Positions 24,743 to 32,800 of a DNA stretch of 38,478 bases are shown here, piece after piece. The DNA lies in assembly GCA_023248815.1 (NCBI GenBank), contig JAHFDV010000007.1:1-38478 (forward strand), in the 5' to 3' direction. The first letter of the stretch is position 1. Every line of letters begins with the position of its first letter. This DNA comes from Myxococcales bacterium. Lineage in GTDB: Bacteria; Myxococcota_A; Polyangia; Polyangiales; Polyangiaceae. The translations under genes and the position numbers were made by a program. The notes under the pieces were generated by a model that was given only the letters and a program-made list of their open reading frames with translations, had not been told where the DNA came from and did not search any database.

Positions 24743-26350
24743 ATGCGCCCGCGCATGAAGGCGCTCTTCTCGTTTCTCGTTCTCTTCGCGATCGTCCTCG
24801 TCGCCGGACCCGCGTTCGCGCAAGACGCAGCGCAAGGCGTTCCGCAAATCGCCCAAGATGCAGTGCAGGCAGCGCAGCACGTGACCCCCGAGGCCCACGA
24901 GACGGGCCCCATCTTGAAGCGAGTCGCTACGGACTCGGAGCTTCTTCGCATCGTCCTCGGCCTCGGCCTCGCGCTCGGACTTGCCGTCGCAGCGACCCAC
25001 CCTTTCGTCCGCCGCATCGAACGCCGCCTCGGTCTCACGCTCGTGACGGCGAGTGGTCTCCCCTTCATTTTGATGGGCCTCATCTTTCGTCATCCGCGCG
25101 TCGGCATTCTCACGGATAGCGTCCTCGCCGACCTTCGTCCCGCGCTCGAGTTCGGCGTCGGCTGGCTCGGCTTCGCCGTAGGCATGAAGTTCAACCTCAG
25201 CGAGCTCGATCGCGTCCACCCGAAGACGGGCGCGATTCTCTTCGCAGAGACGGCCATCCCCGTCGTCACGACGACGATCGCCTGCAGTCTCTTCTTCATC
25301 TTCATCGACTACACGCAGACGTTCCCGATCCTCGCGTCGATTCACTCTTACGCGGACTTCAAGCGTGCGAGCTACGAGCTGAGTCGCCATGCGTCTTTCC
25401 GCGATGCGATTGCGCTCGGCGCCTGCGCTGCGCAAGCGGCACCCGTCGCTGCGCTCGCGATTGAGCGAAGCTCGGGATCGCGCGGGGCACGTATTCTCGA
25501 GCACGTTTCGCAGCTCGACGACGTCGCGGGGATCTTCGTCATCTCGCTCGTCTGCGCCTTTTTCCGCCCAACGGAATCGTTCGCGGCGTGGAAGCTCCCG
25601 CACATCGCGTGGCTCTTCGTCATTCTCGGCCTCGGCGGAGTGCTCGGCATTCTCGCCTACGTGCTCGTTCGTTCGGCAAAGACGCGCACCGAAGAGATCG
25701 CCTACCTTCTCGGCGCGATCGCGCTCTCTGCCGGGATGAGCGGATACCTCGGGATCTCGCCCCTTATTACTGGGGCCATCGCTGGAGCTCTTCTTGCGAA
25801 CTTGCCGCAGAAAGAAATGGCGCGCCTCAAGGAGACGATCGAGCAGGTCGAGCGTCCCTTGTTCCTCATCTTCTTGCTCGTCGCGGGCGCCCTCTGGGAT
25901 CCGCGCGGATGGCAAGGTTGGGTCCTCTGCCCACTCTTCGTGCTCTCGCGCATCGTCGGGAAGCTCGTCGGCGCACGTGCTGCGAAGCGGGTCGGACCCG
26001 AAGAGCTTCCCGATGCAACGACGATGGGACTCGCGCTCTCGCCGCAGTCACCCATGGTGATCGTCACGGTCGTCAGTTTCGTCACGATTTACAAAGGCGC
26101 CGACGATTCGAGCCATCTTCCTTGGCTGATGACGGCCTGCATCTTCGGGGCGCTCCTCACCGAGGTCACCGTGCAATGGATCGTCCGTGTGCGCGGCGGC
26201 CTCTCGCTCGATCCGAGGTCCGTCGGGACACATTCGTTGATGCCGCCTCCCGATCCCGATGACCCCGCCATCAGTCTCAGCATGCCGCCTGCGCCCGTCG
26301 ATGTGACCTCGCCGCCGCCCACCACCGACGTCGATCCGGAGCACCCATGA
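24743..26350 (+). CDS. CPA2-type cation/proton antiporter, first of a tandem pair
   Basis: A 535-residue Na+(K+)/H+ exchanger-family membrane protein. An N-terminal signal-like segment ends GPAFAQ-D, followed by a short periplasmic stretch and about 11-13 spans. The conserved core includes GCAAQAAPVAALAIE followed by LDDVAGIF, with an Asp pair (D259-D260). A double Asp is associated with electrogenic exchange in this superfamily; assigning that here is inference. The C-terminal 60 residues are a Pro/Asp-rich cytoplasmic tail. No TrkA-N (RCK) domain is present, unlike many Kef proteins. ATG 24743 is two bases past the upstream stop; ATG 24755 is an alternative. The stop overlaps the next antiporter start (ATGA). 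Confidence 0.85.
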   Translation: MRPRMKALFSFLVLFAIVLVAGPAFAQDAAQGVPQIAQDAVQAAQHVTPEAHETGPILKRVATDSELLRIVLGLGLALGLAVAATHPFVRRIERRLGLTLVTASGLPFILMGLIFRHPRVGILTDSVLADLRPALEFGVGWLGFAVGMKFNLSELDRVHPKTGAILFAETAIPVVTTTIACSLFFIFIDYTQTFPILASIHSYADFKRASYELSRHASFRDAIALGACAAQAAPVAALAIERSSGSRGARILEHVSQLDDVAGIFVISLVCAFFRPTESFAAWKLPHIAWLFVILGLGGVLGILAYVLVRSAKTRTEEIAYLLGAIALSAGMSGYLGISPLITGAIAGALLANLPQKEMARLKETIEQVERPLFLIFLLVAGALWDPRGWQGWVLCPLFVLSRIVGKLVGARAAKRVGPEELPDATTMGLALSPQSPMVIVTVVSFVTIYKGADDSSHLPWLMTACIFGALLTEVTVQWIVRVRGGLSLDPRSVGTHSLMPPPDPDDPAISLSMPPAPVDVTSPPPTTDVDPEHP

Positions 26351-27678
26351 TCCGCGCAACCTTTCTTCTCGTTCTCGTCGTGTTGCTCGTCGCCGCGGCG
26401 CGCTCGTTCCTTCCTGCCGACGCCGACACCTCGCTCATTGGTTCTGGCGCAGCGCTCGCTTTCGGATTCATCCTGCTCGCTTCGCTCCAAGCGGGCGCGA
26501 TCTTCGGCGGCATCAAGCTTCCGCAGCTGACCGGCTATCTCGTCCTCGGATTTCTCGCGGGGCCGTCGGTTCTCAATTTCGTCACGCATCGAATGGTCGA
26601 CGACATGCGCCTCGTCAACAACGTCGCCATCGGATTGATCGCGCTCTCCGCCGGAAGCGAGCTCAATTTTCGTCGCTTGAAACCCAAGCTGCGCGCGATC
26701 TTCTCAATCACCATCGCCGCGCTCCTCGTCGCCGTCGTCGTCATTGGCGGCGCCGTTCTGACGCTCGGTACGATGACGCACTTCTTGCCATTCCTCGAAG
26801 GCATGACCTTGTGGCAAAAGTCCGTGGTCGCGCTCACGATGGGCGTCGTCCTCTCCGCGCTCTCGCCCACAGTCGCCCTCGCGCTCATCGGCGAGACGGG
26901 AACCGCGGGACCCATCAGCGAGACCATCCTCGGCCTCGTCGTCTTCGCCGACCTCTTCATCGTCTTCGCTTTCGCCGGCGTTCACGCGCTCGGACAGGCC
27001 GCTTTCGCGACCGCGGGCGCCTCGGCAGGCGGCATGGCGACCGAAGTCGTGCTCCATATCTTCGTCTCACCTCTCGTCGGTCTCGCGCTCGGAGCCGTGC
27101 TCGCGATCTATGTGAAGCGCGTCAACGTGCGCGTCGCGCTCTTCGTCTTCGGCATCTGCTTCCTCGGCGCCGAAGCGGGAAAGCGCCTTCACCTCGATCC
27201 GCTCCTGATGTGTCTCTCGGCAGGGCTCTTCATCGAAAACCTCACCGACATCCACGGCGCGCGCCTCATCAAAGACATCGAAGCTGCTGCCGTTCCTGTT
27301 TTCGCGATCTTCTTCGCGGTCGCCGGCGCGGGGCTCGAGCTGCACGTCTTCACGGCGACGGTCGCCATCAGCTCCCTCATCCTCGTGCTCGTCCGCGCGT
27401 TCGGGATGATCGTCGGCAGCCAAATCGGAATGGCGATTGGCCAGGTCCCGCAGGCGCATCGAAAGACGATTCCCTATGGCTTGCTCTCGCAATCGGGTAT
27501 CGCGATCGGCCTCGCGCTTCTCGTGAAAAATCACTTTCCGGCATGGGGTGACGGCGCCAGCGCCTGCCTCCTTGGAGCGGTCATGATCAACGAGCTCGTC
27601 GGTCCCGTGCTGTTTCGTCGCGCGCTTCTCGCGAGCGGCGAAGCGGGACGCAAAGAAGTCGTCGCCGGGAGTCACTGA
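26347..27678 (+). CDS. CPA2-type cation/proton antiporter, second of a tandem pair
   Basis: A 443-residue integral membrane exchanger with about 12-13 spans and no large soluble domain. The core has VVLSALSPTVALALIGETG followed by LVVFADLFIV, where one Asp (D202) is preceded by Ala, unlike the Asp pair in the neighbouring paralogue. The difference suggests that the two do not have the same ion coupling, or that they form a heterodimer; both are inference. Other landmarks are LTGYLVLGFLAGPSVLN near the N-terminus and YGLLSQSGIAIGLALL near the C-terminus. It overlaps the first antiporter gene by four bases (ATGA). It ends 35 bases before the convergent DUF4403 gene. The transported cation cannot be read from sequence. 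Confidence 0.87.
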   Translation: MIRATFLLVLVVLLVAAARSFLPADADTSLIGSGAALAFGFILLASLQAGAIFGGIKLPQLTGYLVLGFLAGPSVLNFVTHRMVDDMRLVNNVAIGLIALSAGSELNFRRLKPKLRAIFSITIAALLVAVVVIGGAVLTLGTMTHFLPFLEGMTLWQKSVVALTMGVVLSALSPTVALALIGETGTAGPISETILGLVVFADLFIVFAFAGVHALGQAAFATAGASAGGMATEVVLHIFVSPLVGLALGAVLAIYVKRVNVRVALFVFGICFLGAEAGKRLHLDPLLMCLSAGLFIENLTDIHGARLIKDIEAAAVPVFAIFFAVAGAGLELHVFTATVAISSLILVLVRAFGMIVGSQIGMAIGQVPQAHRKTIPYGLLSQSGIAIGLALLVKNHFPAWGDGASACLLGAVMINELVGPVLFRRALLASGEAGRKEVVAGSH

Positions 27679-27712
27679 GAGCGTCGTCGCAGCGCGCTCA
27701 CTCCCTCGCGAG

Positions 27713-29086
27713 TCAGGGACAGGGCATCGCGAGACGCGCACGGCCCGTGATTGCGGTCACGACGCGGAGATAGTTCGCGTGAGGATAGACACCCGTCACT
27801 TCGATGCGATCGACCGCGCCGCGGAAGCACGCATCGCCCTGGCCGAACTCGAGTGAGTCCTTGAGCTGCGTTTTGAGGGCAACGAAGCGCTCCGTGAGGT
27901 TGAGGCGCATTGCTTTTCTTGCCTGATCGCGAATGCCGTCGCCGTCCGCCATCGCTTTCAACTTGAGAAGAAAGCTCTTCGTTTCGATCGTCGGCTCGAG
28001 ATCCGGAATCGTGAGCTCGTTGTCGACGAGCGTAGGGTGACCCGTGAGGAAGAGATCGCCGTCGAGATCTTCGTCGAAGCCGAACTTGTGCACGGGTCCA
28101 CGAATGCGGAGCTTGAGGACGAGCTGATCGTCCGAGGCGTACACCTCGGGCTCGGTCATGTAGAGCTTGTAGAATTCCTTCGAGAAGAAGTACTTCCCGT
28201 CCGTGAACGTCATGCTCATCGCCTTCGCGAGCTCGTCGTAGGTTGCGGCGATCGGAATCGTCACCGTGAAGGGGCCCGAGGGAATCGCGGCAACGTTGGA
28301 GAGGGGTGGCAACGTCGACGTGTCGTTCGCGGGAGAGCACGGGAGCGTCACTTGTGGCGCGACGATGAGCGCGAGATCTTTCTCGATGCCGTCGGCGAGA
28401 ACCGTCGGGCCGGCCTCGACGCCGAGAACACGAAGCTCAGCGCAGCCTTTCGCATCGCCCAAGGGAAACTCGTAGGGCTTCTTCACGCGCGCGTAGGCTT
28501 CGCCGATCAGTGGCTTCAAGTCCTGCGAAAATGCCTTCAATTGCGCGTCGATCTCTTTTGCGATCTTGGGCAACACGTCGGCCACGGCATCGGCGACCTT
28601 CACGCGACGATCCATCGACGTGACTTGGACGTCGGTGGACTGAAGCTTCACGAGGTAGTCCGAATTGACGACGGGCTCCGCGAGAACCTTCACGTCGATG
28701 AGAACGTTCATCGTGACGAGTGGCATGTCGAGCACGGCCGCAACGTGCGTGTCGAGAACGACGCGACCCTGCGAGAAGGAGACCGCGAAAGGATCGCGCG
28801 TCCACTCGTAGTTGCGGTCGCCGCGAACGAAGGGAAACGTACCTTTGCCCGTTTTGGGCACGACACCGTCGATGGACGATCGGAAGCTCGTTCCGGAGAC
28901 GGCTACGTGCGCGACGACACGCGTCGGTGCGGGATCCGGCAGGGGAGCCATCGCCGCTTTCGATGGGCGCGACGGATACACCGCGCCGAACCGAGTTCCG
29001 CACCCGAGCATCGTCACGAGCGTGATCGAGGCGAACGCCCTGGAAAGGTCGACGCTGCAGAAGGAGAAAGCCGAGCTGGTTTTCAT
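27713..29086 (-). CDS. DUF4403-family lipoprotein
   Basis: A 457-residue exported protein. From ATG 29086 a hydrophobic segment leads to C29 (MLGC). The start is supported by AAGAGG about ten bases upstream, and it overlaps the stop of the preceding gene by four bases (ATGA). The mature protein has the two-half, beta-rich layout of the DUF4403 family: an N-terminal VVAHVAVSGTSFRSSID, a middle helix-rich segment (VADAVADVLPKIAKEIDAQLKAF), and a C-terminal FDEDLDGDLFLTGHPTLVDNE that reads like the second half. The function of this family is not established. Last gene of the five-gene minus-strand run. The frame is open to 29164, but those residues are not needed for the lipoprotein signal. Confidence 0.78.
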   Translation of the reverse strand: MKTSSAFSFCSVDLSRAFASITLVTMLGCGTRFGAVYPSRPSKAAMAPLPDPAPTRVVAHVAVSGTSFRSSIDGVVPKTGKGTFPFVRGDRNYEWTRDPFAVSFSQGRVVLDTHVAAVLDMPLVTMNVLIDVKVLAEPVVNSDYLVKLQSTDVQVTSMDRRVKVADAVADVLPKIAKEIDAQLKAFSQDLKPLIGEAYARVKKPYEFPLGDAKGCAELRVLGVEAGPTVLADGIEKDLALIVAPQVTLPCSPANDTSTLPPLSNVAAIPSGPFTVTIPIAATYDELAKAMSMTFTDGKYFFSKEFYKLYMTEPEVYASDDQLVLKLRIRGPVHKFGFDEDLDGDLFLTGHPTLVDNELTIPDLEPTIETKSFLLKLKAMADGDGIRDQARKAMRLNLTERFVALKTQLKDSLEFGQGDACFRGAVDRIEVTGVYPHANYLRVVTAITGRARLAMPCP

Positions 29087-29802
29087 CTTTTGGAAACCTC
29101 TTTTCGCGAAAATTGGATGCAAAGGTTCTCGCCAGGCGTTCGTTGCGTGAGAAGTGGCGACCATCCGCGTCGGAGTCGTTCCTCGGACGTGGCGAGAAAT
29201 ACGCTCGGCTTGGAGCAGAGAAAGGCAAACGCCCGTTCGAGCGTCGGTGTTCCCGGTTGCGACTGAATTTCGATGCGATCGAGCGCGGGCGCTTCACCTT
29301 TGTCGGGTGTGACGCCGAGGCGTACTTCGCGCAGCCCCGTTTCATCGGCCGAAGGCATCACGTGAACGGCGCGCAGTCGCACGACGAATCGCGTTCGTTT
29401 GGCGGTGGCACGCACGACGAGATTGCGCGGAAGGTGCACGGCGATCCCTGCGGCGCCCTTGGCTCCCGAGACCGCAATTTGCTTCGGCGCCGCGCGCGTC
29501 GCGAGGGTCCACGTGAGCGGCTCTTCGACGATTCCGCTCGGGCCTTCGAAGCGCAACGTTGCATCGACGGCTCGAGGAGCCCCCGGGGCCGCGAGCGCGA
29601 AGAACAGGTCGGCGTCGGCGGGACCACGCTCATCCACTCCGAAGCTCACGTCCTCCGTCGCGATGACGAACTCGTTTCCGACATCGACGTGAACGAGCGT
29701 GAAGATCGGAAGTACGACGTTTGCTTCGGCGACTCGCTCACCCTGCACTGCGCCGAAAAAAGCGCACACGGATCCGATTGCCGCTCCGAGCCACGGCTTC
29801 AT
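29083..29802 (-). CDS. Secreted hypothetical protein
   Basis: A 239-residue protein with a signal peptide (hydrophobic about residues 5-20, cleavage near VAEA-N or GAVQG). The mature part is beta-rich and contains no recognised motif: VVLPIFTLVHVDVGNEFVIA at the N-terminus, then repeated strand segments with charged turns. There is a single cysteine pair far apart (FLCSKPS, NLCIQFS) that could be a disulfide. The start overlaps the upstream gene's stop by four bases (ATGA), and its stop overlaps the DUF4403 start in the same way. It is therefore very likely co-translated with an envelope lipoprotein. Periplasmic location is inferred; function unknown. Confidence 0.62.
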   Translation of the reverse strand: MKPWLGAAIGSVCAFFGAVQGERVAEANVVLPIFTLVHVDVGNEFVIATEDVSFGVDERGPADADLFFALAAPGAPRAVDATLRFEGPSGIVEEPLTWTLATRAAPKQIAVSGAKGAAGIAVHLPRNLVVRATAKRTRFVVRLRAVHVMPSADETGLREVRLGVTPDKGEAPALDRIEIQSQPGTPTLERAFAFLCSKPSVFLATSEERLRRGWSPLLTQRTPGENLCIQFSRKEVSKR

Positions 29803-31112
29803 GCGAGGGACCGCTCGAACGCCTCGGCGATGCGACTCGCGGAAGTCGTCGCCGACGTCTCCTCGAGCTCGCCGCGGAGAAGAATGCCGGAGGTCACGGG
29901 GTCGCGCAGCAGGGTCACGAGACGGGGATTCTTGAACCAGTCTTCGTCGAAGCGTTCCATCAATTGCGACTCGAAATCGAGCGCAAAAGGCGCGCCGACG
30001 AGCTTCTCACGTGCTTGGGTTCCAAGGGCGGAGCTCACGCGATAGAGAGCGCTCGTCTCTTCGCGCGAGGCCTCCGTGAACATGTGAAGAGCCTCGCCGA
30101 AGTGCGCGAGGAGAACGAGTGCGCGGTTTCGCAATTCGAAGAGGAGAGCGATGCCGAGCTCACGCGCTTGTTCGATCGCTGCATCGCTTCCGAGATCGAG
30201 CGTGCGCCGCAGGAAGGTCGCGCGCGCTGGGAGCATTCCGAAAACGGCGCCCATCGTCTTGCGCTCCAGATCAAAGGGAGAAATCTCGCTCGCGAACATC
30301 GTCGTCTTTGCCTGCGACACCGCGGCCTCGCCGAATTTCTCGAAGGCGCGCAAGAACGAAGCGCCGTTGCGCGCCTCATGGACGCGAAACGCCCCGCGAT
30401 CATTTCCGACGTGCGGAAAGAGGCCGCGCATCCAACGGCTGCTCAAGGCTTGTGGCCAACCCTGAGTCGCGCGTAGACCTTGCGCGAGATCCCGAGCGAC
30501 GAGATACGGATCGAACTCTTGGTCCTCTGCTTTCGCGCGCTTTTTCAAGAGCTCGCGTGCGAGAGACTCGGTCTTCTCGAGAAGCGTGTGCGCGAAGGCG
30601 CGGAGAGACGCATCGGCGACACGATGCCGCTCGACGACGGCCTCGATGCCGATTTGCTTCCACGCTTCGTTTCGGCCTTGCTCGATCTCCTGCGCTTGTC
30701 CCTCGAGTTGGACCGCGCGGTCGACGATGGCCTTTCCGATGTCTCTCCACGCGCGGAGAGGACGAACGAGCAGACGATGACTTGCCGAGGCGAGGGAATG
30801 CTCTTCGGCGCGATCACCCTCGCGGAGGATGAGCTTCTTTTCGAGAAGCGCTTCGCCGAGATCTTTCGTGCGCTCGAAGAGAACGCGCTCGACGGTGAGA
30901 TGGCTCACCCAATAGGCGAGGGCGTCACGAAGGGGCCGGTCGAGAATGCTCGGCTTGAGCTCGACGAGCGCCTGCACTGTTTTTCGCGAAGACGCGTGTC
31001 TCAGCGCCTCGAAGGGCGAGACGACGTCGTCGCCGTTTTCGATTTTTGCGAGCGCGTCGCGCCAAGAAAGGGCCACGCGACGCACGTCACGGTCGAGCGC
31101 GAAGAGCTCCAT
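29799..31112 (-). CDS. Unknown helical cytoplasmic protein in the miaE operon
   Basis: A 437-residue protein, almost entirely alpha-helical, with no signal peptide, membrane span or cysteine motif. Long amphipathic helices (ILDRPLRDALAYWVSHLTVE, ARELLKKRAKAEDQEFDPYL, REETSALYRVSSALGTQARE) suggest a multi-helical bundle. I searched by eye for the HExxH of M3/M32 peptidases, to which the overall look is slightly similar, and found none. The start at ATG 31112 shares one base with the miaE stop (TGATG), and the stop overlaps the next start (ATGA). The frame is open further upstream (to 31271), but those residues are Arg-rich antisense-like and unlikely. No family is recognised; the context suggests a role alongside the envelope genes or miaE. 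Confidence 0.6.
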   Translation of the reverse strand: MELFALDRDVRRVALSWRDALAKIENGDDVVSPFEALRHASSRKTVQALVELKPSILDRPLRDALAYWVSHLTVERVLFERTKDLGEALLEKKLILREGDRAEEHSLASASHRLLVRPLRAWRDIGKAIVDRAVQLEGQAQEIEQGRNEAWKQIGIEAVVERHRVADASLRAFAHTLLEKTESLARELLKKRAKAEDQEFDPYLVARDLAQGLRATQGWPQALSSRWMRGLFPHVGNDRGAFRVHEARNGASFLRAFEKFGEAAVSQAKTTMFASEISPFDLERKTMGAVFGMLPARATFLRRTLDLGSDAAIEQARELGIALLFELRNRALVLLAHFGEALHMFTEASREETSALYRVSSALGTQAREKLVGAPFALDFESQLMERFDEDWFKNPRLVTLLRDPVTSGILLRGELEETSATTSASRIAEAFERSLA

Positions 31113-31738
31113 CAGCCGTGCACCGTCGCGCGAGCTTTTTCCGTCGCGAGGCGCGCGACGATTTGTCCTTCGCGCTGGGCCAAGAGCTCGAGGCGACCTT
31201 CTACGAAAGCGCGGTCCGTCGCGACGAGCACGGCAAGGTCGACATAGACGCGGTAATGGCGCGCCTCGCATTCGAAAAGATCGCGGTAAAACTCGGCGAG
31301 CTCGCGATCTTCCGACCCGCTTTCTTCGAGCGCCGTCAAAAGGAGCTTGAAGCGTTCACACGAGCGCGCTTCGATGAGCGCGCCGACGAGCAGGCGATCC
31401 ACGAGGGGCGTTTGGCCTGGTGAAGGGAGGGACGCGATCGAGGACCGAAGCTCCTTCGCATAGAGGTCGATCTCGGGGGGCGCCAAGGCGATCTTGCGGT
31501 GCTGCAGAAAGGCGAGCACGCGCTCGAAGTGTTCGAGCTCTTCACGCGCGATCTCGGAGAGCGCACGAGCGATCTCCGGAATGAAGGCGAAGCGCGCCAC
31601 GAGCGACGTCGCACTCGAGGCGGCCTTGAGCTCGCAGTGCGCGTGATCGATGAGCACGCTATCCAAATCGCGGATGGCCTCGTTTGCCCACGCCGCGTCG
31701 GTTTTCACCTGAAGACAGAGCACGGCACTACTTATCAC
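31112..31738 (-). CDS. miaE: tRNA-(ms2io6A)37 hydroxylase
   Basis: A 208-residue non-haem diiron monooxygenase of the MiaE family, which hydroxylates the isopentenyl group of 2-methylthio-N6-isopentenyladenosine at tRNA position 37. Diiron ligand motifs are visible in order: DHAHCELKAA, REELEHFERV (ExxH), EARSCERFK, and ECEARHYRVY (ExxH). These form the four-helix ferritin-like bundle. It starts two bases after the stop of the upstream membrane protein gene, and its stop overlaps the next start by one base (TGATG). This is an unexpected context among envelope genes. The substrate requires MiaA and MiaB, which are not in the window. Family assignment is firm. Confidence 0.92.
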   Translation of the reverse strand: MISSAVLCLQVKTDAAWANEAIRDLDSVLIDHAHCELKAASSATSLVARFAFIPEIARALSEIAREELEHFERVLAFLQHRKIALAPPEIDLYAKELRSSIASLPSPGQTPLVDRLLVGALIEARSCERFKLLLTALEESGSEDRELAEFYRDLFECEARHYRVYVDLAVLVATDRAFVEGRLELLAQREGQIVARLATEKARATVHG

Positions 31739-31740
31739 TT

Positions 31741-32244
31741 CTAGGGAGGCGGAGGGGCCGGAGAGCGCTTTCGGACACCCCAGAGAGCTCCTCCCGCAGT
31801 GATGGCTCCGAGAAGCCCAGGGGGGACGACGAGCACGACGACGACCGCAACGAGCGCGCTGCTCGAGAAGCCTGCACGAAGCGCGGTGGCTGCGACGAGC
31901 GAGGAAGGGAGAAGTGCCGCGAGTGCACCGGCGATCGCGGCGAGGCGCGCGCGTTCACGTGTCGTCATGCGCTCTTCGCGATACCGACCAGCGACGTAGC
32001 CGCCGAAGGCTCCCGAAATCGTAATCGCAAGGAGCTGCGCCGCGATCTCGAGGAACGAGGGCGCGGTGCCCAAGGAGGCGATGCGCGGGCGGGTGAAGGC
32101 TGCTGCGAGGGCCGCGCTGGGAATCCAGAGCGCGAAGATCAGGGCGAGCGTGAGCCCCGTCCACTGAACATCACGAAACAGCGTGCGCGGCTCGGGGGCC
32201 TCCGCATCGTTCGAGAGGACAGTCAGTCGGCGTTTCGCGGCCAC
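31741..32244 (-). CDS. Hypothetical four-span membrane protein, first gene of the miaE operon
   Basis: A 167-residue integral membrane protein with about four hydrophobic spans (LTLALIFALWIPSAALAAAF; an AAQLLAITISGAFGGYVAG segment; the AAIAGALAALLPSSL segment; ALVAVVVVLVVPPGLLGAI). A basic N-terminus and an Arg-rich loop (RYREERMTTRERARLA) after the second span put the N-terminus and that loop inside. It ends in a short proline tail. The start is GTG 32244; a possible -10 (TACATT, 32251-32256) ends six bases before it, so the mRNA may be leaderless. miaE follows two bases after the stop. No family is recognised. Confidence 0.68.
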   Translation of the reverse strand: MAAKRRLTVLSNDAEAPEPRTLFRDVQWTGLTLALIFALWIPSAALAAAFTRPRIASLGTAPSFLEIAAQLLAITISGAFGGYVAGRYREERMTTRERARLAAIAGALAALLPSSLVAATALRAGFSSSALVAVVVVLVVPPGLLGAITAGGALWGVRKRSPAPPPP

Positions 32245-32250
32245 GAGACG

Positions 32251-32281
32251 AATGTAGCCGGGGTTTCCGAGGTTTTCTCAA
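32251..32281 (-). promoter_or_regulatory. Possible promoter of the miaE operon
   Basis: TTGAGA (32276-32281, five of six consensus) and TACATT (32251-32256, four of six) on the minus strand are 19 bases apart. GCTACA at 32253-32258 gives a 17-base spacer instead. It lies immediately before the GTG at 32244. Confidence 0.35.
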
Positions 32282-32317
32282 CGCATCGCCCGGTGAGGTC
32301 GTCTCGGCTCCAAGTTT

Positions 32318-32346
32318 TTGAGAACTCGCGAGGGTAAACCTGTAAG
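32318..32346 (+). promoter_or_regulatory. Possible promoter, TTGAGA-N17-TGTAAG
   Basis: A -35-like TTGAGA (32318-32323, five of six consensus) is exactly 17 bases from TGTAAG (32341-32346, four of six). The GTG start of the next gene is at 32357, so the leader would be only a few bases long. It is back to back with the miaE-operon promoter, about 36 bases apart. Confidence 0.45.
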
Positions 32347-32356
32347 CTCCGCGCTC

Positions 32357-32746
32357 GTGACACGCGCCGTGCCGGTCATGTTTTTTGCGCTCTTCGCACT
32401 TTCGTGCGGCGGTAAAGGTGCATCCCGTTTCCGCGGCCACTGGCAAGGTGTCGAGGCGCAGGGCACCGTAAAGGGCGGAGATCCGCGGGCAGCCAACGAT
32501 TTTGCGACATCGATGGATCTCGTCGTTCGTTCGCGCGACCTCACGCTTTCCTATCGCACCAAGAATCTCGAGAAGGTCACGGTCTCTTCGGCCTATCGCG
32601 TCGTGCGCGACGAGGGCGACCGCATTTCTGTCGAAGCCGAGCTCGACAAGGGCGAAAACTCGCAGTTCGAGTTTCCGACGGAGAACTCGCTTCTTTGGAG
32701 CGCGACGGACACCAGCAAGATTCGCTTCGAGCGCGTTCTCGACTGA
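32357..32746 (+). CDS. Small lipoprotein of unknown function
   Basis: A 129-residue predicted lipoprotein. From GTG 32357 a short basic/hydrophobic signal (TRAVPVMFFALFALSC) gives lipobox ALSC with C17. The mature 112 residues are beta-rich (DLVVRSRDLTLSYRTKN, VTVSSAYRVVRDEGDRISVE), with the rhythm of a small beta-barrel or lipocalin-like fold; that is a guess. The frame is open upstream to TTG 32318, but that region overlaps the promoter-like pair, and GTG 32357 gives the better signal peptide. Divergent from the miaE run. I recognise no family. Confidence 0.65.
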   Translation: MTRAVPVMFFALFALSCGGKGASRFRGHWQGVEAQGTVKGGDPRAANDFATSMDLVVRSRDLTLSYRTKNLEKVTVSSAYRVVRDEGDRISVEAELDKGENSQFEFPTENSLLWSATDTSKIRFERVLD

Positions 32747-32800
32747 GCTGCATCGAAAGAGAATTCTCGACCTTTCCCGCCGAACGAAAATAGGCGCGGG

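Noticed and set aside
24428-25915. 495-residue minus-strand open frame
   Set aside because: It runs antisense to the cNMP-like and antiporter genes, has no recognisable motif and is Asp/Glu/Arg-biased; a shadow.
28037-29266. 409-residue plus-strand open frame
   Set aside because: Antisense to the DUF4403 gene and the gene before it; no motif.
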